NCBI GenBank assembly: GCA_030248135.1
Contig: JASANC010003005.1
Coordinates: 1-64,000 of the forward strand
Reading direction: 5' to 3'
From: Theristus sp. LFF4_11
Taxonomy: Eukaryota > Nematoda > Chromadorea > Monhysterida > Xyalidae
DNA length: 64,000 nt
Under the pieces are notes generated by a model that saw nothing but the letters and a program-made list of their open reading frames with translations, made no database searches and was not told the origin of the DNA. The position numbers and the translations under genes are program-made. Positions 24,001-36,105 of this stretch are shown here, in pieces (positions within the stretch are counted from its first letter, which is position 1; each line of letters begins with the position of its first letter).

Positions 24001-24161
24001 CTGATGAAGAAAATATACAGGTGATAACCGGAAAAAACTGGTTTGTTGGAACGATAGAGAAAGATGCACCCAGGGACGAGAGCTACGGAAACCGTTTTAA
24101 TGGTCAAAACCAGTCCATAGAGAAGAAGACATACAATATATAGAACACATCAGATAATCTA

Positions 24162-26189
24162 TCTATAATACTAAGATAGTTACTGTGTGAGCTGATTAAG
24201 TAAGTCTGTTCACATTTTCAGTCCAAAGCATTTTTTTCAGTTTGAGCCTATTTTGCTATTTAAGTCATCATCTGCTAAAAACTTTACTCCATTTTCTAAT
24301 GACGATGTTCTTACTCCATTTTCTAATGACAAGGCAATGTTCACATTGTCATTCTCCATGACTTCGTCATCATGATGCCTTTTGCTCATTAGCAACAACT
24401 TACATACAATGGACAAATAGCAATTTTGGTGCTCAAAATTTTATAATCGATTGCAAAAGATGAAATAAAAACCGTCTCGATCTGGAGCGCTCAAGTGCAA
24501 CAACGACAAGCGAGACAATCGTAAGAATTGCAAGAACTCGATTGTAAACTGAAATGAGTCGCTTATGTTAGGGTAAACGGGTTGAAAGAAGCTAAATAGC
24601 AAAACAAAAGCGACCGTTTCACAATGAATACTCAGACAAGTGTTGCTTTTTGTTACTAACACTCAATCAAAAAGGCCTGGCTTAGATTGTTGCAAGCGCG
24701 GAAAAGAAGTAAGCATACCAAACAAAATCGGGCGTTTTTCTGCGGGTATTAAGTAAAGTGTTGCTTTTTGTCCTTTCCATTCTATCAAAAAGCTTTGGCT
24801 TAGGTTAGGGTAGGCGGGCAAAAGAAGTGAACATACCAACGTTCACATTTTCAGTCCAAAGCATTTTTTTCAGTTTGAGCCTATTTTGCTATTTAAGTCA
24901 TCATCTGCTAAAAACTTTACTCCATTTTCTAATGACGATGTTCTTACTCCATTTTCTAATGACAAGGCAATGTTCACATTGTCATTCTCCATGACTTCGT
25001 CATCATGATGCCTTTTGCTCATTAGCAACAACTTACATACAATGGACAAATAGCAATTTTGGTGCTCAAAATTTTATAATCGATTGCAAAAGATGAAATA
25101 AAAACCGTCTCGATCTGGAGCGCTCAAGTGCAACAACGACAAGCGAGACAATCGTAAGAATTGCAAGAACTCGATTGTAAACTGAAATGAGTCGCTTATG
25201 TTAGGGTAAACGGGTTGAAAGAAGCTAAATAGCAAAACAAAAGCGACCGTTTCACAATGAATACTCAGACAAGTGTTGCTTTTTGTTACTAACACTCAAT
25301 CAAAAAGGCCTGGCTTAGATTGTTGCAAGCGCGGAAAAGAAGTAAGCATACCAAACAAAATCGGGCGTTTTTCTGCGGGTATTAAGTAAAGTGTTGCTTT
25401 TTGTCCTTTCCATTCTATCAAAAAGCTTTGGCTTAGGTTAGGGTAGGCGGGCAAAAGAAGTGAACATACCAACCAAAAGCAGCCGTTTCGCAACGGATCT
25501 TCAAAAAAGTTTTGCATTTGCCGTCATTTCAACTCTAAAAGCTTGGCTTAGGTTAGAGTAAGCGGGAAAAAGTTTCAAAACAAAAGCTGGCGTTTTGCAA
25601 CAATTATTCAGAAGTGTAGTCTTTATCTTTTACACACTTAAAGGGTTGGCTCAGATAAGGGTTTTGCAATGTGTACCAGGTATTCAGAAAAAAAGTTTTT
25701 TTCGTCATTTACACTCCATCGACAAGAAATTCCAGTTCCACAAGGAATAGATTGCAGCATCAACAAAGATGTGGCCACGATCGATGGCGAAGCAGTAGAA
25801 CGGTCTACATATAATCGATCAATTTTTTAACGGGAATGACAGCGACATTGAAAAAAAGCTAATAAATGACAATTAATTTTGATTCTTTAAAAGGGAACGT
25901 CAGTTGTTTGTTGCTGACTAAAAAAGATTGTTTTTCATAGTGTTGACAAAAAAGCGCGCCTTAAAACTGAAAATACTGTGATTTTCAAGAAAGTAGGAGC
26001 ATCGAGTGCTTCAAGAATAAACGATCATTTCTATGGTTAATCAACAACAATCGGTTAAAGCAGCTCAAAAAGAAAATGCAATGCATGTTTAGTCCGGGTC
26101 TTGGGTAAGGTCAAAAGGCTAAACTCCATTCAAAAATAACAGTTGTATTCAACAGCTAACCGTGCCGTAGGCACGGGTCAATTGGCTAG
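24162..26189 (+). mobile_element. Helitron 1 (non-autonomous)
   Basis: Starts TCTATAATACTA and ends CTAG, inserted between host A (24161) and T (26190), with a hairpin CCGTGCCGTAGGCACGG about 10 bases before the 3' end. These are the structural hallmarks of Helitrons. No Rep/helicase frame is visible. Inside is a perfect 633-bp tandem duplication (24208-24840, 24841-25473). It lies in the intron between the two globin G1 halves. Confidence 0.8.
24208..25473. repeat. Perfect 633-bp tandem duplication
   Basis: Bases 24208-24840 are repeated as 24841-25473; I see no difference by eye. A diverged single copy of the same segment is at 27800-28410 in the third Helitron. The identity implies a very recent duplication or an assembly artefact. 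Confidence 0.88.
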
Positions 26190-27740
26190 TTACTACTAAA
26201 TTTACAATTTGTCTGTCCGTCACACTTTTGAATTGGCGCCCATTTTTTGTTATTTTTGCCATTTTTGCCATTTAAGAAAGCTTCATCCCAATCTCAATCT
26301 CAATCTATTTTTAATATCACTTAAAGTTGTTTACACAAAACGCCGCTCTTCACAGTTGAAAGTCATCATGATACCACGGTTTTCAAATTAATACTCCATG
26401 ATTATGAGCGATAATTTCAACGCAACGCACGATGGGCACATGGCAATTGTTGCTGCTAAAACTTGACGAGCGACTGCGAAAGATGTAACAAAACCGTCTT
26501 TGAAAAAAGTTAGTTTTTTTTAATTGGGTCGCAATGGTATTTACCAGTCATTTTTTATTTATTTATTTATTTATTTGTTCGCTTTTTTTACTTTGCAGGC
26601 TTGGGTTATGTTAGGGTAAACGGGTAAAAAGAACCAATGACTGTAAAACGAGAGTTAAAAAACGTCACTTTATTGTTTCTTCTATTCATTTTCATTTTAC
26701 AAAAAAGGCTTGGCTTATGTTAGGGTAAACGGGTAAAACAGGCATTAGCTTTTTAAAACGGGTACTTGAAAAAAATGTTTAATTTTTTATTTTTATTCAA
26801 TTTTACTTAACTTACAAAAAGGATTGACTTAGGTTAGGGTGAACGTGTAAAAATAGCAAAATCATAAACTTCGCATTTTCACTTTACAAAAAAATGCTTG
26901 GCTTAGGTAAACGGGTAAAATCGATATTACTTCACTTACAAAAAGGCCTGACTTAGGTTAGGGTGAACGGGTAAAAATAGCAAAATCATAAAATTTCGCA
27001 TTTTCACTTTACAAAAAAGGCTTCGCTTATGTCAAGGTAAACGGGTAAGAGAAGCTTTAGCTTTTTGAAACGGGTAATTGAAAAAACGTTAGTTTTTATA
27101 CTTTTTATTCGATCTTACTTCACTTACAAAAAGGCTTGACTTAGGTTGGGGTGAACGGGTAAAAATAGCAAAATCATAAACTTCGCATTTTCACTTTACA
27201 AAAAAGGCTTCGCTTATGTTAGGATAAACGGGTAATTGAAACATTAGCTTTTTAAAACGGGTAATTGAAAAAACGTACATTTTTATACTTTTTATTCAGC
27301 TTTACTTCACTAACAAAAAGGCTTGACTTAGGTTAGGGCGAAAGGGTAAAAATAGCAAAATCATAAACTTCGAATTTTCACTTTACAGAAAAGGCTTCGC
27401 TTATGTTACGGTAAACGGGTAAAAGAAGCATTAGCTTTTTAAACCGGGTAATTGAAAAAAACGTTAATTTTTACATTTTTTATTCAATTTTACTTCACCT
27501 ACAAAAAGGCTTGCCTTAGGTTACGGTGAACGGGTAAAAATAGCAAAATCATAAACTTCGCATTTTTTATTTATTTAAAAAAATACATTAAAAAATATTG
27601 TATTGTAGGCGGCTTCACGGCAGCACAAAGTAAATTTTCTTTAGATTGGTTATTCAGTAAACGTTACGGTTTTTACTTTTTAATTCAATGCCACTTCACC
27701 AAAAAGCTTGGCATTGATTAAGCTCGGGTCCATTGGCTAG
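26190..27740 (+). mobile_element. Helitron 2 (related, internally repetitive)
   Basis: Lies head-to-tail between Helitrons 1 and 3. The 3' end is again CCATTGGCTAG at 27740; the 5' end is degenerate (TACTACTAAATTTACAA). The interior from about 26590 to 27560 is a run of diverged roughly 150-bp units with GGCTTNNNTTAGGTTAGGGT and AACGGGTAAAA. No coding capacity. Confidence 0.6.
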
Positions 27741-29821
27741 TCTATTATACTAAAAAAATACTTTGTCCGTGGAACTTTTTTTGCAGTTTGAATTGGCGCT
27801 CATTTTTTCAGTTTGAGCCTATTTTGCTATTTAAGTCATCATCTGCTAAATACTTTACTCCATTTTCTAATGACGATGTTTTTTTACTCCATTTTATTAT
27901 GACAAGGCAATGTTCAAATAGTCATTCTACATGACTTCGTCATCATGATGCCTTTTCTCATTAGCAACAACATGCATACAATGGACAAATAGCAATTTTT
28001 GGTGCTCAAAATTTTATAATCGACTGCAAAAGATGAAATAAAAACAGTCTCGATCTGAAACGCTGAAGTGCAACAACGACAAGCGAGACAATCGTAAGAA
28101 TTGCAAGAACTCGATTGTAAACTGAAATGAGTCGCTTATGTTAGGGTAAACGGGTTGAAAGAAGCTAAATAGCAAAACAAAAGCTACCGTTTCACAATGG
28201 GTACTCAGATAAGCGTTGCTTTTTGTTACTAACACTCAATCAAAAAGGCCCGGCTTAGATTAATGCAAGCGCGGAAAAGTAGTAAGCATACCAAACAAAA
28301 GCGGGCGTTTTGCTACGGGTATTAAGTAAAGTGTTGCTTTTTGTCCTTTCCATTCTATCAAAAAGCTTTGGCTTAGGTTAGGGTAGGCGGGCAAAAGAAG
28401 TGAACATGCCTACCAAAAGCAGCCGTTTCGCAACGGGTCTTCAAAAAAAAGTTTGGCATTTGTCGTCATTTAAACTCTAAAAGGCTTGGCTTAGGTTAGA
28501 GTAAGCGGGAAAAAAGTTCCAAAACAAAAGCTGGCGTTTTGCAACAATTGTTCAGAAGTGTAGTCTTTTTTCATCTTTTACACACTAAAAGGGTTGGCTC
28601 AGATAAGGGTTTTGCAATGTGTATTCAGAAAAAGTGTTTTTTCGTCATTTACACTCCATCGAGTTTTGCTACGGGTATTAAGTAAAGTGTTGCTTTTTGT
28701 CCTTTCCATTCTATCAAAAAGCTTTGGCTTAGGTTAGGGTAGGCGGGCAAAAGAAGTGAACATGCCAACCAAAAGCAGCCGTTTCGCAACGGGTCTTCAA
28801 AAAAAGTTTGGCATTTGTCGTCATTTAAACTCTAAAAGGCTTGGCTTAGGTTAGAGTAAGCGGGAAAAAAGTTCCAAAACAAAAGCTGGCGTTTTGCAAC
28901 AATTATTCAGAAGTGTAGTCTTTTTTCATCTTTTACACACTAAAAGGGTTGGCTCAGATAAGGGTTTTGCAATGTGTATTCAGAAAAAGTGTTTTTTCGT
29001 CATTTACACTCCATCGAGTTTTGCTACGGGTATTAAGTAAAGTGTTGCTTTTTGTCCTTTCTATTCTATCAAAAAGCTTTGGCTTAGGTTAGGGTAGGCG
29101 GGCAAAAGAAGTGAACATGCCAACCAAAAGCAGCCGTTTCGCAACGGGTCTTCAAAAAAAGTTTGGCATTTGTCGTCATTTAAACTCTAAAAGGCTTGGC
29201 TTAGGTTAGAGTAAGCGGGAAAAAGTTCCAAAACAAAAGCTGACGTTTTGCAACAATTATTCAGAAGTGTAGTTTTTTTCATCTTTTACACACTAAAAGG
29301 GTTGGCTCAGATAAGGGTTTTGCAATGTGTATTCAGAAAAAGTGTTTTTTCGTCATTTACACTCCATCGACAAGAAATTCCAGTTCCACAAGGAATAGAT
29401 TGCAGCATCAACAAAGATGTAGCCACGATCGATGGCGAAGCAGTGGAACGGTCCACATATAATCGATCAATTTTTAACGGGAATGACAGCGACATTGAAA
29501 AAGCTAATAAATGAGAATTAATTTTGATTCTTTAAAAGGGAACGTCAGTTGTTTGTTGCTTATTAAAATTAAAACTTATTATTATTAAACTTATTAAAAC
29601 TAATTAAAAAAGATTGTTTTTCGTATTGTTGACGAAAAAGCGCGCCTTAAAACTGAAAATACTGTGATTTTCAAAAAAGTAGGAGCATCGAGTGCTTCAA
29701 GAATGAACGATCATTTCTATGGTTAATCAACAACAATCGGTTAAAGCAGCCTAAACTCCATTCAAAAATGACGGTTGTATTCAACAGCTAACCGTGCCGT
29801 AGGCACGGGTCAATTGGCTAG
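27741..29821 (+). mobile_element. Helitron 3 (non-autonomous)
   Basis: Begins TCTATTATACTAAA directly after the CTAG of the previous unit and ends CTAG at 29821 before a T, with the same 3' hairpin as Helitron 1. It contains three 355-bp tandem units starting at about 28318, 28673 and 29028. No Rep/helicase frame is visible. Confidence 0.78.
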
Positions 29822-30214
29822 TTACACAATAATGATCACACATACACACAGTAATTGGGTTGAATACTTGCTTCCTTGCTATAGGGTCGTCCAAACACGG
29901 ATGGAATTCAAGCGATCAGCGGCTGTTGGTGATCGAACAACCGCATACACGGGTCTAGCAACACGTGTGTGTATGGACTGTGCCAGTGTGTTTGTTAGCA
30001 ACACGATACCTTACAGAAACACGCGTGTTTAGTAGCGATAAGAGTACAGTTTTGATGAGACTAGAAAGTGAGATCTGCAAGCACTGCAGCTAATGTGTAA
30101 GTACTGTATACGTGCGAGAGAGTGGTCGTTTTATCAATAAAATAAAATTTGCTGACGACGCAAGCAACGCCCAACCAATGTCTTTGCAGTTCTCGATTGA
30201 ACCAAAACGCACAC

Positions 30215-31992
30215 CTGATGTTCTGGTGGAGTGTTTGCTTAGCAGTCGCCTCCTCGTAGGTGCCCCTGATAATCTCCTTGATCATGTAGTCGAACAGCAC
30301 CGCCCACGGGTGCCGCTGCCAGTCCTGTTGCTCCTCACTGTTGCGTGTGATCATCGTCGATTCGGACGTTCGTTGTTGATGGCCGTTCGCTTGTTTCGAC
30401 CGATTGAAATTCGAGTTCGAACCAGGCCGATAGATGATCTCCAGCGCTGCTCGTTTGAAGTCGTTGTAGCGGTCCAAGTCGACGCCGACACCCTTGTAGA
30501 AGTGCATGCGACCGAGCGTGCGACACTGGTGTTTCGCTTGAATCTGGACGCGCAACGCAAAAAAAGTGAACATGCTCTGGTGAGAGCTTTTTTTTTTAGA
30601 AAATATGGGTTCTTTTCTGAATGTCTTTGAGGGAACATGCTACTGGCCTTTCTAGCCCTCTCAACTCTCATGTAACGAAAAAACGTGGTCGTGTCCGGCA
30701 ACTTATGCCCCAAAAACAACCTCATAGAAACGCGTCTTTTATAGTTTTTGAGGTTGTCTTTGGGTTTCCGAAAAAGACTCAAATGTCAGCATTTTTTATA
30801 GTAAAACCAGTATTTACGGAACACCGTTTGCTCTGGCTTCTCTTCTGATGCAATCCTACGAACAGGCCTGGGAGCACTTGGTACCTCATGTAATTCATAA
30901 ACGGGTCTATCAAGTTCAGCAAAGAAAAGAAAAATGCAAAAAAACCACGACGCGAACCGGATCATGCTCGACCGACTCAAGGAAGGCCGTCAGGAATGCG
31001 TCAAGCTTTGAGCCGTGCAACGCCAGAAACGTGCCTATCGGACGGTCAGCCTCGTTGTGACCGTGGTCGTTGGCGTTTAGTCGTTTGCCCTCCACGGCCA
31101 GCTCGGACACATTGATGTTGTTGTGGCCGTATAGCGCGCGCACCGCGGGGCGCCTGTGTAGTACATATGTGTGTGCTCGAATAAAGGCCGGTTCATACCT
31201 GACGTATGCAGACGTACGTCGACGTACGTCAGGTATGAACGGTAGTATGCAATAAAACGAGACCTAAAGCGACGTGACGTGCCGTGCCGTGCCGTGCCGT
31301 GCCGTGCCGTATGGTGACGTGACGTGCCGTGCCGTGCCGTATGCGCGTACGGCACGTCACGTCACGTCACGTCGCTTTAGGTTCCGTGTTATTGCATACA
31401 GCCGTTCATACAGACGCATGCATGTACGGCACGTCCCGTGTTATTGCATACTGCCATTCATACCTGACGTACGTCGACGTACGCCTGCATACGTCAGGTA
31501 TAAACGGGCCTTTAATCTAGCTCAGTCACCGTGCATGGTCCACAGATGGATATACATAGAAACTGTGTGGTCTCAGGGAAAACCAGAAATTTGGGCAGAA
31601 ATCAGTCAGTGAGATCAGAAATCCGTTTTCAGATAGTGAGATTGTGAGAGAGCTCAGAGCTGTGACAAACAGACTCGACCACGCACGAATAAAGTTTTTT
31701 GATGAAATATGTAATTCCGACGTATAAACCTGGCCACAAAGCGCAACACGATGTTGTAGCCGCAGCCGGTTGCCAGCGAGCGTTTCTGCGCCTTTCGCCA
31801 GTCGACGTGCGCCTGCGCAACAGTTGCTGGCTCAATTTCCGGCAGCCCACTCGCTGAACGTCCAATTCCGTCACTGGTTGTCTTCGGCTGATACCGGCAG
31901 ATCTGCCCGTCGTTGTCATGTTTTGTGCGGCTTTTTCGAGCGTTGAACGGCGTCTTGATCACGGTGTTCACGCCGCTCGCGCACTGGCCCAT
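30215..31992 (-). CDS. Globin G1, N-terminal MGQC globin domain
   Basis: Amino half of the upstream globin paralogue. Minus-strand exons are 31730-31992, 30958-31153 and 30215-30543, with phases 2, 0 and then 2 at the last donor (ATCAG/GTGTGC). The start at 31992 gives MGQC, a likely myristoylation and palmitoylation site that would place the globin at a membrane. Residues 1-60 are polar. The B-C helix CGYNIVLRF and VRALYG follow, then E helix FLALHGSKLDAFL (distal His134), F-G LGRMHFYKGV (proximal His167) and H helix WAVLFDYMIKEII. A 40-residue polar GH insertion separates G and H. Tyr replaces the usual Phe CD1. The downstream exon is either 23789-24000 (two-domain protein) or a short private tail, for which 30029-30083 is an open but weak candidate. 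Confidence 0.8.
31183..31513. mobile_element. Palindromic ACGT-rich MITE in intron 1 of globin G1
   Basis: Ends AAAGGCCGGTTCATACCTGA and TCAGGTATAAACGGGCCTTT are inverted repeats. The interior is dense in GACGTACGTC palindromes and in CGTGA/GTGCC pentamer runs around 31266-31375, so the whole insert could fold into nested hairpins. It makes up most of the first intron of G1, an intron that G2 lacks. Non-coding. Confidence 0.75.
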
Positions 31993-32232
31993 TCTTTGCA
32001 AGTGGAGATCTTTTTTCTATTTTTGGGTACTTCTTGTTGATCCTGCCCTGTGTATTTTGTGCAGTTGTTGAAACGAGAAAAATCCGGTTTATTTTCTATA
32101 TGTGGAATTTTGTGCCGCGGAGGGTCAATAAAAGTTTTTATTCAAGCGTCCACGGTGGAATGCGTAAATATATAATTATGTGTACTGACGGAAATGTGTA
32201 TGTAGTTCTGTAGTGGGTCTTGACACGATACT

Positions 32233-32709
32233 ATGCCTTATGACCAGGGAAGTAAGAAAAAATTCAAGAAACTCCAAAAAGAGGCTTCATTAAATCTGTA
32301 CGATTCTGATTCATACGGTGACATGTCAAAAGTACCATTCCAGTTGACACCGTATTCCGTACTATGTATGTCACGTGAAAAAAAACACATAAAAGTACAT
32401 GCATGGATTAATATACGACACACGACGGCATATTTATATTGAATTATTCTATTTTTGGTTATCGGTGATGTAAACAAGATTATGAGGCCACTATTGAAGC
32501 CGCAGCAAAGTCGTGCGAAACAGCCGCGGTTCGTTTGTTCGATATTGGCATGTGTATTACTTATTTATATTTTTCGCTATTCAGAACCTGATACAAAAGA
32601 TCACATGCTTTTTTTATTGTGTTGTGTTTGTATATATTGCACGTACCCACAAGCATACCCATCTACGGGTTCAAAAGTGCTACAAAATATGAAAAAAATT
32701 GTATTTTAA
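32233..32709 (+). other. Two weak open frames, possibly coding
   Basis: The frame 32233-32442 starts MPYDQGSKKKFKKL and reads polar and lysine-rich. The frame from the ATG at 32482 to 32709 starts MRPLLKPQQSRAKQ and then has a hydrophobic span of about 18 residues, the layout of a type II membrane protein N-terminus. Neither joins to any recognisable downstream exon and no family is evident. Either could be chance. Confidence 0.2.
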
Positions 32710-35700
32710 TGGTCTGATTGTGTAAAGAAGTGATAAACGGAAGTTAGTGGGGCTCTTCAGTGTGGCAAGGAGTTTTTCGGAAAGAGTTGTTTTTCAACCA
32801 TACAGCTTTCCCTACCTTTCGTTTTAAACCATTTCTTACGTGGTGGAATGTATTTTGGCATAATTTTCAGCGCGTCTTATTTTTTTAAAAAAACACGATA
32901 CATATTTGAAGTTCTTTGTGTGATTGTCATTCAAGCACGATTTGGCCACATGACAAGCCAAAGAAAGTGGTGCTTTTTCAACGTTATAATTAGCCAAGAA
33001 AACTTTCATCAACAAAAGAAATCAGAGAGCTTTTGACGTACACCCGCCTCGCCCGCCTCGCAAGGTCTTTTTTGGATCAAATCACAAACAAATCTGAAGC
33101 AGATGCCGCTTTCTGAGTTAGTCAAAAATCAAACTATCAGATGCTCTACGGTGATTGACAATGCAGAACGTCGACGGACCAATCAGCACACTCGTATTCA
33201 AGAATTCTGTCATTTTTTATTCTCTCGCAGGAACAAAACGTGTCCAACCTGTGGAAATCTGTTTGTTATTTGAGCTGCGAAAGCGCTGTGAAAAATACAC
33301 AAACGCTGTTTAGCGATAAATGTTAGCCAATTATCGTCGGTCGGGACTGCTCAAATGGCAGAAATAATTCGAGCCGAGCAGAGTCCAGAGCACACGCTTC
33401 TGTTTAGTCATTGACAGGAAAGAATGATTAGCTTGCAAGATTTTAGCCACATCAAACAAGCACAGATTTTCACAAGAACAAAACCTTTTTTGAGTTTGAA
33501 ACCTATCGACCCGCAGGAACTTTTTGTATGAGACAAAAGTTTTATGTAATTGGCACTTATTTTCGAACGAAAATTGAACGCCGCTGATTGATCGTACATG
33601 TGAAGTATGGTTGTTTAAGCCTGTCAATTTTTCGTATAATGAATTACAGTAAGAAGAAGAAATGCATCGGGGTTAGATGAAATCTAACACCTCATTTCTG
33701 GCTTAAATGGGGTTTCCTGCCACTCCGATTCCGTTCTTTCCACATTTTCGTGAGCTTTGTATTCTGCGAAAAAAGTGACAAGTTCAAAAAACATGCCATA
33801 CATTATAAGTAAAACGTGCGTTGTGATAAAAAAATAAACGTCAAAGGCTCAAAGCAGATCAACCCATGATTCACTTCCAACGATGCAATGAGAAGTTTGG
33901 GAAATTTTCATTGTTTGTGATGTTTGGGAAAACGAAAAGAAACCACTGAGAAAAATTTTCCCGGCGGTCACAAAATATGTATAGCGCTCAATAAAAGATC
34001 GTGTCGAGACCAAATACAGCAATGAAACTGAACTCCGAGTGTTCCATGTAGTAGCTTTACATTCTACCATTCAATCATATTTATGCAACTTACATGTGGA
34101 AAATGCTCGTTTTTAACTAAAATTTTCCCGCGCCCTTCGAACCCTGGAGTACGTCATCAATTCTCGTGGCTTAAGGCACGTATCCACCGATACACAAACA
34201 CAGGACAGACAAAAAGCGGAACAGAAAGAAAAATCGTCTATTGCAAAAAAAGTTGATTGCAATTTTACAATTTTTATTTGCACTTTGTCTGTCGCAATAA
34301 AAAAAACACGTGATAAAAATTGTCAAATAACATACATATGTTTGTCTAAACCTGTGAATGACTTTTTCGCAAAACAAAGCAAATTCGAAACGTTGAACTT
34401 GCTGATAAGAAGAACGAATGTATCGGGTATCGAGTTGAAATCAAACAGATTTGTGACTGAATATGTTTCCATGTAACTGCGTCCTCCGTTCTTCCGTCTT
34501 TCGCGAGCTCAGTGTTAAACGAACATTCATTCTGCGAAAAAAGACCCGTTTAAACAAACATACTGTACATGATGTATCAATACAGAGAAGTGGTACTGAG
34601 GATGAAACGAACGAACTGTTGATTTTATGTACTTTTTCTTTTTCTCTGATCGCCAGCGCTTTCTTTTTAATAAAGCTAATATATCCTGCAGTTTTGCACA
34701 AATACAAGTTAGATCCTTGGGTATGTAAGCTTTAATTTCAGCAAAATTGGTAACGCGGTTGAAGAGTTATAGGCAATCAAAAAGTGACCCGCTGCTTTTG
34801 GCCCACCCTGTATATTGAGAAAACCACGCCTTTTAGGATTTGCGTCACGACACAGATTCTACAAATAAATTATATGAGATTGACGCTTTTCCTGTCGCGA
34901 GCAATTTTTACATAAATGTACATATATAACGCATGCATTTATCACTAGACATAACAGTTCGAAAAAAATTGACTGATATCAGATAGATAATTGTATACCC
35001 CCATATGACGTGACTGATCCAGAGAACAAAAGTAGGACTTGACGCTGATTGGCTGCTAAGTAGTCGTGCTGGCCAATCAGCGTGTCAAGGAAGTATTTTC
35101 TCATGTTTGTTATCAATAGTCAATACATCGTCATTATATACGGCTATTATATCTCTGTGATCGCAATTATACCGTGATTATACATGTTGCATGTAGTTAC
35201 ATATTGATGCATATTTTAGTGAAGGTTTATCTGTCAAAAATGGTATGATGAAAGATTGTCGTGTTCTTGTTATGAACGATGAACGTTTCATCGCCTGACT
35301 AAGGTGAAACGTTGAACATTTGCGTGTCGGTGGAACGCGAAACGCTTGCGCCATTAGCCCAAGGATTTCTGAAAATTTGACAAATACCGTAATTGAAAAT
35401 GAAAACGTGCACACACGCAACAATAACATTCCGTTTGATTAGTTTTTTTCCGCGTGTTCGTAATCAGTGATTAACTTCTTGTTTCGCGCGACAACTTTCG
35501 AACATAGAGCCCAGACAGAGATGTTTGTTTTTAATCAACGTTGCTTTAAGAAAAATTCTTCCGCGTGTCTTAGTTGACTACTTGTGGTGAAGGAAATGCC
35601 GCACAGAATCAAGTTCCCTGTGTTCAACTAAAAAATGCATGAAACCTCAGAGGCAGTGCATGCCAGACATTTTGTGAAAAGTTCCAAGCAAGATGTCAAT

Positions 35701-36105
35701 ACCGTACATGGGGGGGGGGGGTTTAATGGGGGTAATACGGTATAAAATGGAAATTTCTATGTGGAGTAGAAGTTCCTGCGACTTTCTTGCCTGCCATGCA
35801 AGGTATTTTTGCCATTTTTCAATAAACCCCCACCCCTAGGGGTTCGTGGCTGATTTGGTTGTTTTTCTAGAAAATCTGCATTTCATTTCTGCTTATTTCG
35901 CTTCAGGTCCGCGCATTTGGCGTATCAAGCTTCATTCGATTTCATTCAATCGTGTTCCGTGCCGACGTCGACTTTGATTAAAAAGCAGCCAAATCAAGTT
36001 TTTGTCTGTTTTATAGTAAGTTTTTGAAGCCATGTTGTGCCAATCCTGAAAAAGTTTTGTTTTTCAACGTCTTGGAATTTTAAATGTGACAACAGGAAAA
36101 TTGTC

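Noticed and set aside
30112..30630. 172-codon plus-strand frame
   Set aside because: Antisense shadow of the globin G1 F-H exon at 30215-30543.
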